A stretch of 64,000 nucleotides of DNA from Pratylenchus scribneri (taxonomy: Eukaryota > Nematoda > Chromadorea > Rhabditida > Pratylenchidae): the NCBI GenBank assembly GCA_030063045.1, contig JAQSEB010000145.1, forward strand, positions 1,488,001 to 1,552,000, written 5' to 3'. Both the position numbers and the translations under genes were made by a program. Position 1 is the first letter of the stretch. Each line of letters begins with the position of its first letter. Below, one piece after another: positions 23,401-35,056 of the stretch. The notes below the pieces were generated by a model. That model had not been told where the DNA came from, searched no databases, and was given only the letters and a program-made list of their open reading frames with translations.

Positions 23401-26400
23401 TCATTGCATAACCAAAAATTAACTGAAGCTAGAAATGCATTCATTGCATAACCAAAAATTAACTGAAGCTAGAAATGCATTCATTGCATAACCAAAAATT
23501 AACTGAAGCTAGAAATGCATTCATTGCATAACCAAAAATTAACTGAAGCTAGAAATGCATTCATTGCATAACCAAAAATTAACTGAAGCTAGAAATGCAT
23601 TCATTGCATAATTAAAAAATTAACTTAGCTGGAAATGCATTCATTGCATAATTAAAAAATTAACTTAGCTGGAAATGCATTCATTGCATAATTAAAAAAT
23701 TAACTTAGCTGGAAATGCATTCATTGCATAAGTAAAAAATTAACTTAGCTGGAATTGCATTCATTGCATAATTAAAAAATTAACTTAGCTGGAAATGCAT
23801 TCATTGCATAAGTAAAAAATTAACTTAGCTGGAATTGCATTCATTGCATAACCAAAAATTAACTGAAGCTAGAAATGCATTCATTGCATAATTAAAAAAT
23901 TAACTTAGCTGGAAATGCATTCATTGCATAATTAAAAAATTAACTTAGCTGGAAATGCATTCATTGCATAATTAAAAAATTAACTTAGCTGGAAATGCAT
24001 TCATTGCATAATTAAAAAATTAACTGAAGATAGAAATGCATTCATTGCATAAGTAAAAAAATTAACTTAGCTGGAAATGCATTCATTGCATAAGTAAAAA
24101 ATTAACTTAGCTGGAATTGCATTCATTGCATAACCAAAAATTAACTGAAGCTAGAAATGCATTCATTGCATAACCAAAAATTAACTGAAGCTAGAAATGC
24201 ATTCATTGCATAACCAAAAATTAACTGAAGCTAGAAATGCATTCATTGCATAACCAAAAATTAACTGAAGCTAGAAATGCATTCATTGCATAATTAAAAA
24301 ATTAACTTAGCTGGAAATGCATTCATTGCATAATTAAAAAATTAACTTAGCTGGAAATGCATTCATTGCATAATTAAAAAATTAACTTAGCTGGAAATGC
24401 ATTCATTGCATAATTAAAAAATTAACTGAAGATAGAAATGCATTCATTGCATAAGTAAAAAAATTAACTTAGCTGGAAATGCATTCATTGCATAAGTAAA
24501 AAATTAACTTAGCTGGAATTGCATTCATTGCATAACCAAAAATTAACTGAAGCTAGAAATGCATTCATTGCATAATTAAAAAATTAACTTAGCTGGAAAT
24601 GCATTCATTGCATAATTAAAAAATTAACTTAGCTGGAAATGCATTCATTGCATAATTAAAAAATTAACTTAGCTGGAAATGCATTCATTGCATAATTAAA
24701 AAATTAACTGAAGATAGAAATGCATTCATTGCATAAGTAAAAAAATTAACTTAGCTGGAAATGCATTCATTGCATAAGTAAAAAATTAACTTAGCTGGAA
24801 TTGCATTCATTGCATAACCAAAAATTAACTGAAGCTAGAAATGCATTCATTGCATAATTAAAAAATTAACTTAGCTGGAAATGCATTCATTGCATAATTA
24901 AAAAATTAACTTAGCTGGAAATGCATTCATTGCATAATTAAAAAATTAACTTAGCTGGAAATGCATTCATTGCATAAGTAAAAAATTAACTTAGCTGGAA
25001 ATGCATTCATTGCATAATTAAAAAATTAACTTAGCTGGAAATGCATTCATTGCATAATTAAAAAATTAACTTAGCTGGAAATGCATTCATTGCATAAGTA
25101 AAAAATTAACTTAGCTGGAATTGCATTCATTGCATAATTAAAAAATTAACTTAGCTGGAAATGCATTCATTGCATAAGTAAAAAATTAACTTAGCTGGAA
25201 ATGCATTCATTGCATAATTAAAAAATTAACTTAGCTGGAAATGCATTCATTGCATAATTAAAAAATTAACTGAAGATAGAAATGCATTCATTGCATAAGT
25301 AAAAAAATTAACTTAGCTGGAAATGCATTCATTGCATAAGTAAAAAATTAACTTAGCTGGAATTGCATTCATTGCATAACCAAAAATTAACTGAAGCTAG
25401 AAATGCATTCATTGCATAATTAAAAAATTAACTTAGCTGGAAATGCATTCATTGCATAATTAAAAAATTAACTTAGCTGGAAATGCATTCATTGCATAAT
25501 TAAAAAATTAACTGAAGCTAGAAATGCATTCATTGCATAATTAAAAAATTAACTTAGCTGGAAATGCATTCATTGCATAATTAAAAAATTAACTTAGCTG
25601 GAAATGCATTCATTGCATAATTAAAAAATTAACTGAAGATAGAAATGCATTCATTGCATAACCAAAAATTAACTGAAGCTAGAAATGCATTCATTGCATA
25701 ATTAAAAATTAACTGAAGATAGAAATGCATTCATTGCATAACCAAAAATTAACTGAAGATAGAAATGCATTCATTGCATAATTAAAAATTAACTGAAGAT
25801 AGAAATGCATTCATTGCATAACCAAAAATTAACTGAAGCTAGAAATGCATTCATTGCATAATTAAAAAATTAACTGAAGATAGAAATGCATTCATTGCAT
25901 AATTAAAAATTAACTGAAGATAGAAATGCATTCATTGCATAACCAAAAATTAACTGAAGCTAGAAATGCATTCATTGCATAACCAAAAATTAACTGAAGA
26001 TAGAAATGCATTCATTGCATAACCAAAAATTAACTGAAGATAGAAATGCATTCATTGCATAACCAAAAATTAACTGAAGCTAGAAATGCATTCATTGCAT
26101 AACCAAAAATTAACTGAAGCTAGAAATGCATTCATTGCATAACCAAAAATTAACTGAAGCTAGAAATGCATTCATTGCATAACCAAAAATTAACTGAAGC
26201 TAGAAATGCATTCATTGCATAACCAAAAATTAACTGAAGCTAGAAATGCATTCATTGCATAATTAAAAAATTAACTTAGCTGGAAATGCATTCATTGCAT
26301 AATTAAAAAATTAACTTAGCTGGAAATGCATTCATTGCATAATTAAAAAATTAACTTAGCTGGAAATGCATTCATTGCATAAGTAAAAAATTAACTTAGC

Positions 26401-26969
26401 TGGAATTGCATTCATTGCATAATTTAAAAATTAACTTAGCTGGAAATGCATTCATTGCATAATTAAAAAATTAACTTAGCTGGAAATGCATTCATTGCAT
26501 AATTAAAAAATTAACTTAGCTGGAAATGCATTCATTGCATAAGTAAAAAAATTAACTTAGCTGGAAATGCATTCATTGCATAAGTAAAAAATTAACTTAG
26601 CTGGAATTGCATTCATTGCATAACCAAAAATTAACTGAAGCTAGAAATGCATTCATTGCATAATTAAAAAATTAACTTAGCTGGAAATGCATTCATTGCA
26701 TAATTAAAAAATTAACTTAGCTGGAAATGCATTCATTGCATAATTAAAAAATTAACTTAGCTGGAAATGCATTCATTGCATAAGTAAAAAATTAACTTAG
26801 CTGGAAATGCATTCATTGCATAATTAAAAAATTAACTTAGCTGGAAATGCATTCATTGCATAAGTAAAAAATTAACTTAGCTGGAAATGCATTCATTGAA
26901 TAAGTAAAAAATTAACTTAGCTGGAAATGCATTCATTGCATAAGTAAAAAATTAACTTAGCTGGAATTG
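20481..26969. repeat. 40-bp tandem array (about 160 units), first block
   Basis: The base unit is 'accaaaaattaactgaagc' plus 'tagaaatgcattcattgcat' plus a. Two main subtypes are 'accaaaaattaactgaag' and 'attaaaaaattaacttagct'. From 20481 to about 23600 the first subtype dominates with exact 40-bp spacing. From about 23600 to 26969 the subtypes mix, and a higher-order unit of seven monomers (282 bp) repeats, with starts at 24253, 24535 and 24817. Each unit holds the palindrome atgcat and the pair atgcattcattgcat. No coding potential. Confidence 0.97.
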
Positions 26970-27269
26970 TTGTTAAATATGATTCACTTAAGATATTAAA
27001 AAATAAAATCAGAAGCCTTACTCCCATTTGTTTTTTATGAATTAAAAAAATCATTCCTCAACCAATATCATTCAATCCAAAAATTATCATATTCACATAT
27101 CACACAATATATAATATAAAAAAATAAAATTTCAATTTGTAATAAAAAATTTTTAAATTACGAAAAGTGTGATTTAAAAAGAGAAGAGCTCAAAATATAC
27201 AAAATCTAGAAATAAAATCAGAATATGCTTTAATAAGTAGAGGCGGAGATTAAAAATCAGAATATGCTG
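26970..27269. other. Non-repetitive AT-rich spacer between arrays
   Basis: About 300 bp without tandem structure. Part of it ('ataaaatcagaagcctta', 'attcacatatcacacaatatat') resembles the sequence at 12130-12240 just downstream of the first gene ('aaaatcagaagcctttcc', 'tcatattcacacaatata'), so a short dispersed copy is likely. No gene is seen. Confidence 0.5.
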
Positions 27270-27905
27270 ATGAAAACTTAGTCAACCAAGCGGAATTAAA
27301 ACTTAGTCAATCAGGCGGAATTAAAACTTTGTCAATCAGACGGAATAGTCATCCAGGCGGAATTTTAATCAACCAGGCGGAAATAAAACTTAGTCAACCA
27401 GCAGGCAGAATTTTAGTTAATCAGGCTGAATTAAAACTTAGTCAACCAGGCGGAATTTTAGTTAACCAGACGGAATTAAAATTTAGTCAACCTGGCGGAA
27501 TTAATACTTAGTCAACCAGGCGGAATTAAAACTCAGTCAATCAGACGGAATTAAAACTTAGTCAACCAGGCGGAATTAAAACTCAGTCAATCAGACGGAA
27601 TTAAAACTTAGTCAACCAGGCGGAATTAAAACTTAGTCAACCAGGCGGAATTAAAACTTAGTTAACCAGGCGGAATTAAAACTTAGTCAACCAGGCGGAA
27701 TTAAAACTCAGTCAATCAGACGGAATTAAAACTTAGTCAACCAGGCGGAATTAAAACTTAGTCAACCAGGCGGAATTAAAACTTAGTCAACCAGGCGGAA
27801 TTAAAATTTAGTTAACCAGGCAGAATTATTAAAATGTGGTCAAACAGACGGAATTAAAACTTAGTCAACCAGGCGGAATTAAAACTTAGTCAAACAGGCA
27901 GAATC
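27270..27905. repeat. 25-bp minisatellite, second block (acttagtcaaccaggcggaattaaa)
   Basis: Same family as the array at 19143-20397, but almost only the 25-bp form. Variants include 'actcagtcaatcagacgg' and 'tttagttaaccagg'. With the first block it brackets the 40-bp array on both sides. The short open frame across 27329-27511 is just the repeat read in one frame. Confidence 0.95.
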
Positions 27906-28442
27906 TAAAATCAGAATAGACGAAATTAAAATCATTATAACTTGCTGATTATGATGCAAAAACTTATAGATATTAAATCAAGAATTAAATATGCTTAAAT
28001 TTAAATTGATTGAGAATCAAAATATAATTAAAACATGGGAAAATTATATTAAAAATCACACTTATTAGATCTAATTTTAATTTTCATTTCTATACCTTCC
28101 GGCACCATCCCACGCCCCACATAAAATTGGTGTAATATTTTTAATTTAACGATTGTTTCCTTCTGCAGCAGTTTTTTAAGGCTTCAATAAAACTTAGAAT
28201 TTATAGGATATCAAAGCGGGTATGATGAATGGATACAATTTAATGTTTTTTCCAAAATAATGAATTATTTTGATTAACCTGAAACTCATTTTCAATTAAT
28301 TTAATAATAATTTAAAATTCAACTTTTAATTATTTATTCATATTTACTTACACATTTATTTCAATTTAGTACTTTCATTGTCATTGGCCTTCGTTTTCAA
28401 TTTTTTCACTAACATAAATGATTGGTCCTTTTAGAAATTTTT

Positions 28443-28646
28443 TCATTTTTTTACGGATATAGCACTTTCATCGGATTTGACTGGGTGGAATCCATCGGGT
28501 TTATCACCTTCATCAGAATTAGCTTCCGATTCAATTTCATTTTTCTGTTTCTCATCAATTGATTTTTCCTTTGTCAATTTATCAGATCTGATATTTTCAT
28601 CGGATTTTATCTTTGTTTCAAATTCATCTTTCTTTTTCTTATCCAT
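28443..28646 (-). CDS. Hypothetical Lys/Glu/Asp-rich small ORF
   Basis: This 67-codon minus-strand frame is highly charged. KSDE occurs twice (about residues 14-17 and 57-60) and NSDE and RSDK occur once each, so a short degenerate repeat of x-S-D-E/K may be present. There is no signal peptide, membrane span or known domain. An in-frame stop lies just upstream of the ATG, so it can only be a complete small protein or an exon entered by splicing. It is not recognised, and a chance open frame in low-complexity DNA is quite possible. Confidence 0.2.
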   Translation of the reverse strand: MDKKKKDEFETKIKSDENIRSDKLTKEKSIDEKQKNEIESEANSDEGDKPDGFHPVKSDESAISVKK

Positions 28647-28889
28647 TAATTTATTATTTCCGATTCTTCTTTCCGTCCTTCATTCATTGAATTTTCCTTG
28701 GCAATTTTCCTATCCACCCAAATAATCATTTTTACCGGGGAACGGGGATCACATTTGGCCCATTCATTTATTTTCCATTATATTCCCTTCATCCATTTTC
28801 ATTCTCCCTACTGCCCCCAACCCATTCTATTAAAATGACCCTGAGAAAATCAGATAAGAAGACTGTGGTTTAAGTGGGCTTCCTCCTCC

Positions 28890-29010
28890 TAATGCTTTTT
28901 TAAAAAATGTCGGTTTTCGGTTTCTTCTATTTTCAGTTTAAAAGATCAAAAATTCTAAATTTCGCTTTGAAATTTAATTGATTTTCTCAAACAGAAACCA
29001 ACTTTGTCCG
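28890..29010. repeat. Dispersed repeat copy of the 14613-14812 family
   Basis: 'gtcggttttcggtttcttct' at the start and 'gattttctcaaacagaaacc...actttgtccgaccct' at the end match the copy in intron 1 of the F-box gene ('gattttctcaaaccgaaacc...actttgtcc'). Confidence 0.5.
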
Positions 29011-29861
29011 ACCCTATTGCCTACACCAATTCCTCCCTTGTGCCTTTTTGCCCACATTTTCTGGTGACCTCGTCCATTATTTGGTCAATCGGCGATAAAA
29101 TAGATGGGGACCGCATCCATTTTGAGGGAAAAATGAAGGGCAAAAATTGATTATTTGAATGGCTAATTTACATTTTCAACCTCTTTTATTTGGGTTAGAA
29201 ACAATCCCAAAAATTCCTTTTTTTTAATCATTTCACAATATCCATATACCTAATCATTTCCTTACAAAAATTGCCATAAATCGGCTTTCATCCTTTTGGC
29301 CTAATTCATTCCAACCGGCCATCTACATTCCTTTCCAAAATCCCCGGTGCTAGCACTAATTCCTCCTCTCCATTGTCCCATTTAATTCATTTATTCATTT
29401 TTTCAATCGATTGGTTCTAGCACTAGCAGTCCATCGATGACGGTTTGGGCCTTGCTTCATCCCCTGCCCTTCCTTTTTTCTTCATTCCCTTCATTTCATT
29501 CTCTCCTTTATCCTATGACCCACTTGCGCTTTCCATTTTCCAACCAAAATCACCCATTATCATCCCAAGATCTTCCACTTTCCCTTGTCCACCACCTCCA
29601 ATTCCCGTTCAGCAATACATTGCGCAATATTCACGACCTAAAATTTCGTCATCCTCTATTTTCTTACCAATGCCATCTAACTCGGCGCAATTTTCCCCTC
29701 TCTTTTGGCACAAATCCAGCAGTGAAAATGCCCTTTAATTTCTTTGCCATTCTTATTTTTACATTCGATTTTCCACTTCCCATTTCTCCTAACTTAATCC
29801 GCTTTTATTTGCTCAAATTTTTATAAGAAATTCGCACCAAACCAAATAAATTCGTGCCTTT

Positions 29862-30006
29862 TTCTCTCCTTAATCGGCTCCAATGTGCCCGCCAATTCAC
29901 CTCCCTCCCCCAATCCACCCCCTTCCCTCCCATGTCCCATCCAATGCTTTCTTTCTTTCCTTTATTTACTGCCAGATGTTCGGCCAAATTGCCCAATGAC
30001 CCCATT
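29862..30006. repeat. Dispersed duplication, copy 1
   Basis: Landmarks 'ccttaatcggctccaatgtg', 'tttctttcctttattt' and 'cagatgttcggccaaattg' recur in the same order at 30742-30872 with substitutions and indels. Confidence 0.55.
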
Positions 30007-30424
30007 GGTTTTTACAATTCCTTCATTTTCTATTTTAAAGGCATAGGAAACGAAAACATCTTTCGGGGATGCGCAACAGGGGACCAAAAACCAAGAAAAT
30101 CCGACCACAAATGGGGTGAAAAGATTGTTTTTGAAATGTAAAGAGGGAATTGGGGAGTGTGACGAATTAATAGAATGTGGGGAAATAAGTGGAAAAATAA
30201 AGTATACGGTACCTTAAATTCCCTCAGTCAGCATCAACAACACCATCATTTCCTCCTCGCGGCATTTTCTCCTATAAAAATTCCCAAAAATGTACTTTGA
30301 ATTTGAATGCTGCCATTTCACATTTTCTGTTTTTCTTCTACTTTTTCCCTTCCATTTTCTAATATATGGACAATAGTTTTAGCTAAATGCTCATCTGCTG
30401 GTTTCTGCTGGTCACAATACAACT

Positions 30425-30560
30425 AGGGTAGAGTAAAGTCGGTTTCGTTTTCAGAAAATCGATGAAATTTAATACTGAAATTGGTAATATTTGCTCAAAA
30501 AACCGAAACTAATATTTTTCAAAAAAAACCGGGTTTTAGAACCGAGAGAGCCTAAAAACC
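30425..30560. repeat. Dispersed repeat copy of the 14613-14812 family (opposite orientation)
   Basis: 'gtagagtaaagtcggtttcg' followed by 'cagaaaatcgatgaaattta' is the reverse complement, with changes, of the right part of the copy at 14613-14812. Confidence 0.5.
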
Positions 30561-30741
30561 GATTTTCTCCTCGAATTTTGGCAAAAAATGGTTGAGTAGC
30601 AAAAAATGCTTCTCTTCATTTGCTATTTTCATATTTAATCAATCAACTTTCCACTTCCAATTCCCCTCCGCCTTCTTTTCTCAAATGTGTACATCGGCAA
30701 CTCGCATCCAAATAAAAATTGTGTTTTTGTACAATTTTTCA

Positions 30742-30872
30742 CCTTAATCGGCTCTAATATGCTCGCACCAATTCCCAACCCACCCTCCCCCTCATCCACA
30801 TTCATTGCTTTATTTCCTTCCTTTATTTGTTGTTTGTTGGCAGATGTTCGGCCAAATAGTTCAATGATCCCT
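30742..30872. repeat. Dispersed duplication, copy 2
   Basis: Matches 29862-30006 ('ccttaatcggctctaatatg', 'ggcagatgttcggccaaat'). Confidence 0.55.
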
Positions 30873-30953
30873 TCATGTTTTATTTCTTATTTTTCTATTC
30901 ACCTTCTCTATTCCCTCCAAACTCCAATATTCATTCTTTTTCCTTCCATCTAG

Positions 30954-31060
30954 GTTGCGTGCGTCTCCGTCCCCTCGGGGACGGAAGGATTCCAACAATT
31001 TTGGCCTTAGGGATGTCTTTCGTCCCCGAATGGTCCTCCGCCGACCAATCACCGTCCTAG
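30954..31060 (+). CDS. Candidate last exon of an unidentified gene
   Basis: A pyrimidine-rich tract ending TTCCATCTAG (ag at 30952-30953) is followed by a GC-rich frame (two leading bases, then 34 codons) that ends with TAG at 31058-31060. AATAAA follows at 31065-31070 and an 11-A run at 31080-31090. The frame reads CVRLRPLGDGRIPTILALGM and then SFVPEWSSADQSPS. No family is recognised and no upstream exons could be found with confidence. The sequence includes a perfect 8-bp stem with a TC loop (30967-30984). It may instead be a retroposed, polyadenylated RNA fragment. Confidence 0.3.
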
Positions 31061-34004
31061 AAGGAATAAAGAATTTTATAAAAAAAAAAAGAAAGTGAAT
31101 TGGAAAGGGCAAAGCTATCACCACTTTCACATTCATTTGGCCTATTAGGCCATTCACACATCCATCATTTTGCTTACCTAATTCATTTTTCCCATTTTTT
31201 GCGCTTACGAAATATAGGTTTATTTATATCCATTTACCCTTTCCCCTTTTCCTTCACAAACCAATTCAACAGTGGCCAATTTGGTCAAAAATGCTCAGTG
31301 AATAATTACCAAAAACCTAGATTACATCGTCATTTTTCGGCCAATTTTTCCCCCAAATTCTGCCCTTTCATCTTACCTTTTTCCCTTCTCCCTCACATCA
31401 CAATCAAATTCAACAGTTACCTTAAAATCATTATTATGTCCCAATTAAATTCATTCTATACAAAATAATTAATTTTGGGTTTTAGATTTTCAAAATAATC
31501 CATATAAATTAATTCAAAATAGACATGTTAAAAAATTAAATAATTAATCGGGCATAGCTATTTCTTCTCTCTTCCTCCATTCCCCATCCATTTCCCAATT
31601 TCACCTTCCCATATCGCATTTACACCTAAAATTTGGAAAGAAATAAAGCCAAATTGTTCTTCAAATTCGAAAATTCAAAAATCGCACGATTCGCAACTAC
31701 CAATACTAACTGCCATAAAATTAGCCGGGATTTATCATTTCCTCCAACTTTTTCCTTTTTATCAATATTCATATCCTTTTATTATTTGTCTCGATTAAAA
31801 TATTGATTTGCCAAAAGAATTTTTTAAAATACTATTTTTATATGTGTTCTACAATGCTATTCAATATATTTACATTTCTTCTCCATTTCTAATTTTATCG
31901 ATCAAAGATTCGTATCGCCTCAATCTAAATATACTAAATATTTTTCTATTTGTTTATATTAATATATAAATAGGCCATACATCCAGCACGGGAGTGGGGT
32001 CGAAATTTCGATGTTTTAGTTTCAATTCGATTTGGAAAAGTGTTGAGTTTCGAAAAAATTTCGAAAAAGGCAAAGGGGGGAGGGCCTTTATTTGTTTAAA
32101 TCAAAAATTTGGTATATGAAACGAATTCATTTTTTACTTTAAATTTCGTTATTTTTGTTCAAAATATTTACAATGCAAGTATTTAATTTATTTTACAATT
32201 ATTAAATACTTGCATTGTAAAATTATAAAATTTCTTCGTCAATTTTTGGATTGATGATTTTACCTAGAGCAAAAGAAATGGAATTAATTTTTGATCTATT
32301 CGGGGAAATTACAATTATGAAAAATAATTTTATATATATATATTATACATTCATCGGCAAATTCAATTGAAGATTTGAATACGACAAATTCTCTGATAGA
32401 GGCTGGGAAATTCGATCCAATTATTTTTTATTAAATAAATCCTCATCATAGATCACCAAATTTCGTCAAATATTTTCCATCCAATTGCCAACCATATATA
32501 TTTCTATTCGAAAAATTAAAATATTCACATTTTATGATTATTAATTTTAAAATAACAAATTCATTTCCAAATTCCAATTTGAATTTACAACATTTTTGGA
32601 CTATTTTATCCAATTTGTGTCCAAATTCCAATTTTTATTTATAATATTTTTTGGCTAATATTCTAATTGTGCTCTTATTCCTCAATTCCCTATTCATTTT
32701 TCGCGCATAAATAAATACATTACTCCATCTTTTTTTAAATATTATGATTTTTCCTAGATTCCATTATGAATCATTTTTGATATATTTTATTTAAGCTTTC
32801 TTCAATAAGTTAAATCACTTTCTATTTCTATGAATATCTTATTATAATTTAACAAGTTTGTTTCCAAACTCCAATTTTAATTTTCAATACTTTGGGCTAA
32901 TTTAATTTTTAATTTTCTAACTAATTTTAAAACCAAAATTGCCCATCAATTCTCACCTTCTCACTCATTTGTCATTTCCCTTCCTATTCCTCAATTCTTC
33001 TATCCTATTTGAGTTCTAGGTATTCGTTTTCGCTGATTTAAATTTAAATAGTATATTGCTCCATTTTTTACCGTGAAAAGCAATAAAAAAAACCTATTTT
33101 TTAAAATATTTTATTTCCCGAAATTCCAATTTGAATAATTTTCGATATATTTTATTTAGGAAATCGCGATTTTTCCAATTTTTAAATTTTTAATTCATAA
33201 AATATTTTATTATAAATTTATTTAATTTTCTATTTATAGGAAAAAACAATTTTTAAAATTTAATTTGAACACCTAAAGGCATTCAAAAATTTGCATTTTT
33301 CTTCAATTTGGACAAATAAACCACAGAGGCAAAACCAAGTAAATATAAAATAATTAAATTAAAAATGGATGTCAAAAATTTGGACAAATGAATAAATTCA
33401 TAATAATAAAAGATAAAAACGAATAAATGAAATATTTATTATTTAATTTATGAAAAATGAATGCCAAATAATTTTAATTTCATTTTTATATTATTAATTT
33501 TTTAAATATTATTCGATTTTTGTAGCTGATCAAATTAATTTTGTTTTTCGGAATATAATAAAATCGATCTATTTTGGAAATTTTTTTTTTAAAAAAAAGT
33601 TTTACTATTACAAATTTTATTAATTTAAAAATATTATTTTGTCTTCTAAAAACACAAAATGTTAATTATTTTACACTTGCGATATATGAAAATTTTTTAT
33701 TTTATGGCTAAATTTTTTGCAATTTTAACAAAATTTTAATATTTTAGAAGATTATTATTTGCTTTTTAAAAAATAAATAAATTTTCCAAATTAACTTTTT
33801 GGAATAGTTTTTAATTAGAAAGAAATTTTTTGTTTTTAGAATTTTCTTATTCCTTTAAATAAAATATCGTGATGAATCTACTGTATTTTTGATTAAATGT
33901 TTAAATTATTTTGATTCTATTCAAATAAAATTGCATAATATATTTGACAAATATTCTATAAATAAATAAAAATAAAATTATTTAATTCTACTATATTTTT
34001 AAGA
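31061..34004. other. AT-rich non-coding region
   Basis: No gene is seen. The C/T-rich plus strand fades by about 31.6 kb into A/T-rich low-complexity DNA. It contains a perfect palindrome at 32168-32221 and a short (ta)n run near 32331-32345. Confidence 0.55.
32168..32221. repeat. Perfect 21-bp inverted repeat with 12-nt loop
   Basis: The arms 32168-32188 and 32201-32221 are exact reverse complements (core acaatgcaagtattta). In AT-rich DNA a perfect match of this length containing gcaagt is unlikely by chance. Confidence 0.75.
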
Positions 34005-35026
34005 CAAAAACAATTCGTTGCCGATTTTGGCTTCAAAACCGTGCGTGCCGGTCATCAAGCTTCGTTATAAGCCCTTCAGGCCAAGAAGAAAAAAGGAATC
34101 AATTTGAAGAAAAGGGCTTGAAGAAAACGGAACGGTAATTTTGTCTGTTTTTGCCGAAGTCAAAATTTATTGCAGGCAGCCATCAATTCATTGGAAGGAG
34201 TGCACCCAAAATTGGCCTTGTTGGAATTATTTGGAAGTGATTTTTGGGGTAAGAAAGGGAAATACAAGAAAATAGGGTATTCTAGTTTTAAATTTTTAAT
34301 TTGCAGTCCGATTAGGGTGAATTATAGCTCAATAGAAAAAGAGCTCGAAAAAATGAGTCCATCTGGTGGGGGTGAAAGAAAATTGATTGGCCGTTTTGGA
34401 TAAAAAGTTATGGAATCACAAAAATCGAAAGGATCTCCATTTGTGTCGAAATTAGAAAAATAATTTGAAATTTTTTCGGTTTTAAATTATTGCTCAATCT
34501 ACTCGTTTCGATAAGACATTTCGCATAAAATTCATAAATGAAAAAGTTATGACAAGTTTTTTGTGTCAAATTTGGAGTTATGATTAGAGTCTAGGATTAG
34601 GGCAAGGATTAGGGCTTAGGCTCGGAACATAAGAACCTCAAATAATTGTAACTTTTCGCTTGGTTTTAATTGTGCCAAAAAATTAAAATCTTGTTTTCGG
34701 GGCAATAATCGCAACATTGTAAAAGTTGCTGAGCAAAACTTGGCAATTTAAATTATTATTTATTACTAGATAAATTCGGTTTTTCGAGCTCTTTCGAAAG
34801 AGTTAATACTCACTTCAATCGGATCTATATACATCCAGAAATTCAAAATCAATTTACAAATTTTTTTTTGGTTTATTTAGACACAACTTTGCCAAATCAA
34901 TTGCAATCAACTTGACAAAAGCCGAAGGAAGAATCAACAAAAACTCAAACCGAGGATCGTGCCCGACTTCTTCAAGAACACCTTTGAATTGGCCCAAAAC
35001 CACAGCAAATTTGCAAAGGCAACAGG
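34005..35026 (+). pseudogene. Decayed exon-like fragments of an unidentified protein gene
   Basis: Three segments look like former exons. About 34010-34130 reads KQFVADFGFKTVRAGHQASL in one frame, with stops soon after. 34176-34250, after an acceptor TTATTGCAG, reads AAINSLEGVHPKLALLELFG then SDFWG before a GTAAGA donor. About 34880-35026, between TTTATTTAG and GTAAAT, reads FAKSIAINLTKAEGRINKN in one frame and LKPRIVPDFFKNTFELAQNH then SKFAKAT in another, implying a frameshift. The phases of the second and third pieces do not join. I do not recognise the family. A broken gene is the best reading; an intact gene with undetected small exons is possible. Confidence 0.35.
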
Positions 35027-35056
35027 TAAATTTATTTATTTTTTAAAAAATGCATT

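Larger units (their letters stand above)
27906..30953. other. Largely non-coding region, pyrimidine-rich from about 28.7 kb
   Basis: No convincing multi-exon gene. The plus strand becomes C/T-rich from about 28.7 to 31.0 kb, which opens long frames of Pro, Ser, Phe and Leu with no domain character. It contains dispersed repeat copies near 28890-29010 and 30425-30560, a duplicated segment (29862-30006 and 30742-30872), and one small minus-strand frame (28443-28646). It may be intron of a gene ending at 31060. Confidence 0.45.

Noticed and set aside
20481..26969. CRISPR-like array (regular 40-bp repeats)
   Set aside because: There are no unique spacers; the whole unit repeats. It is a eukaryotic tandem array with no cas genes nearby.
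29437..29826. 129-codon plus-strand frame rich in Pro, Phe, Ser and Leu
   Set aside because: Explained by the C/T-rich composition of this strand; an overlapping frame of similar length and composition exists in another phase.
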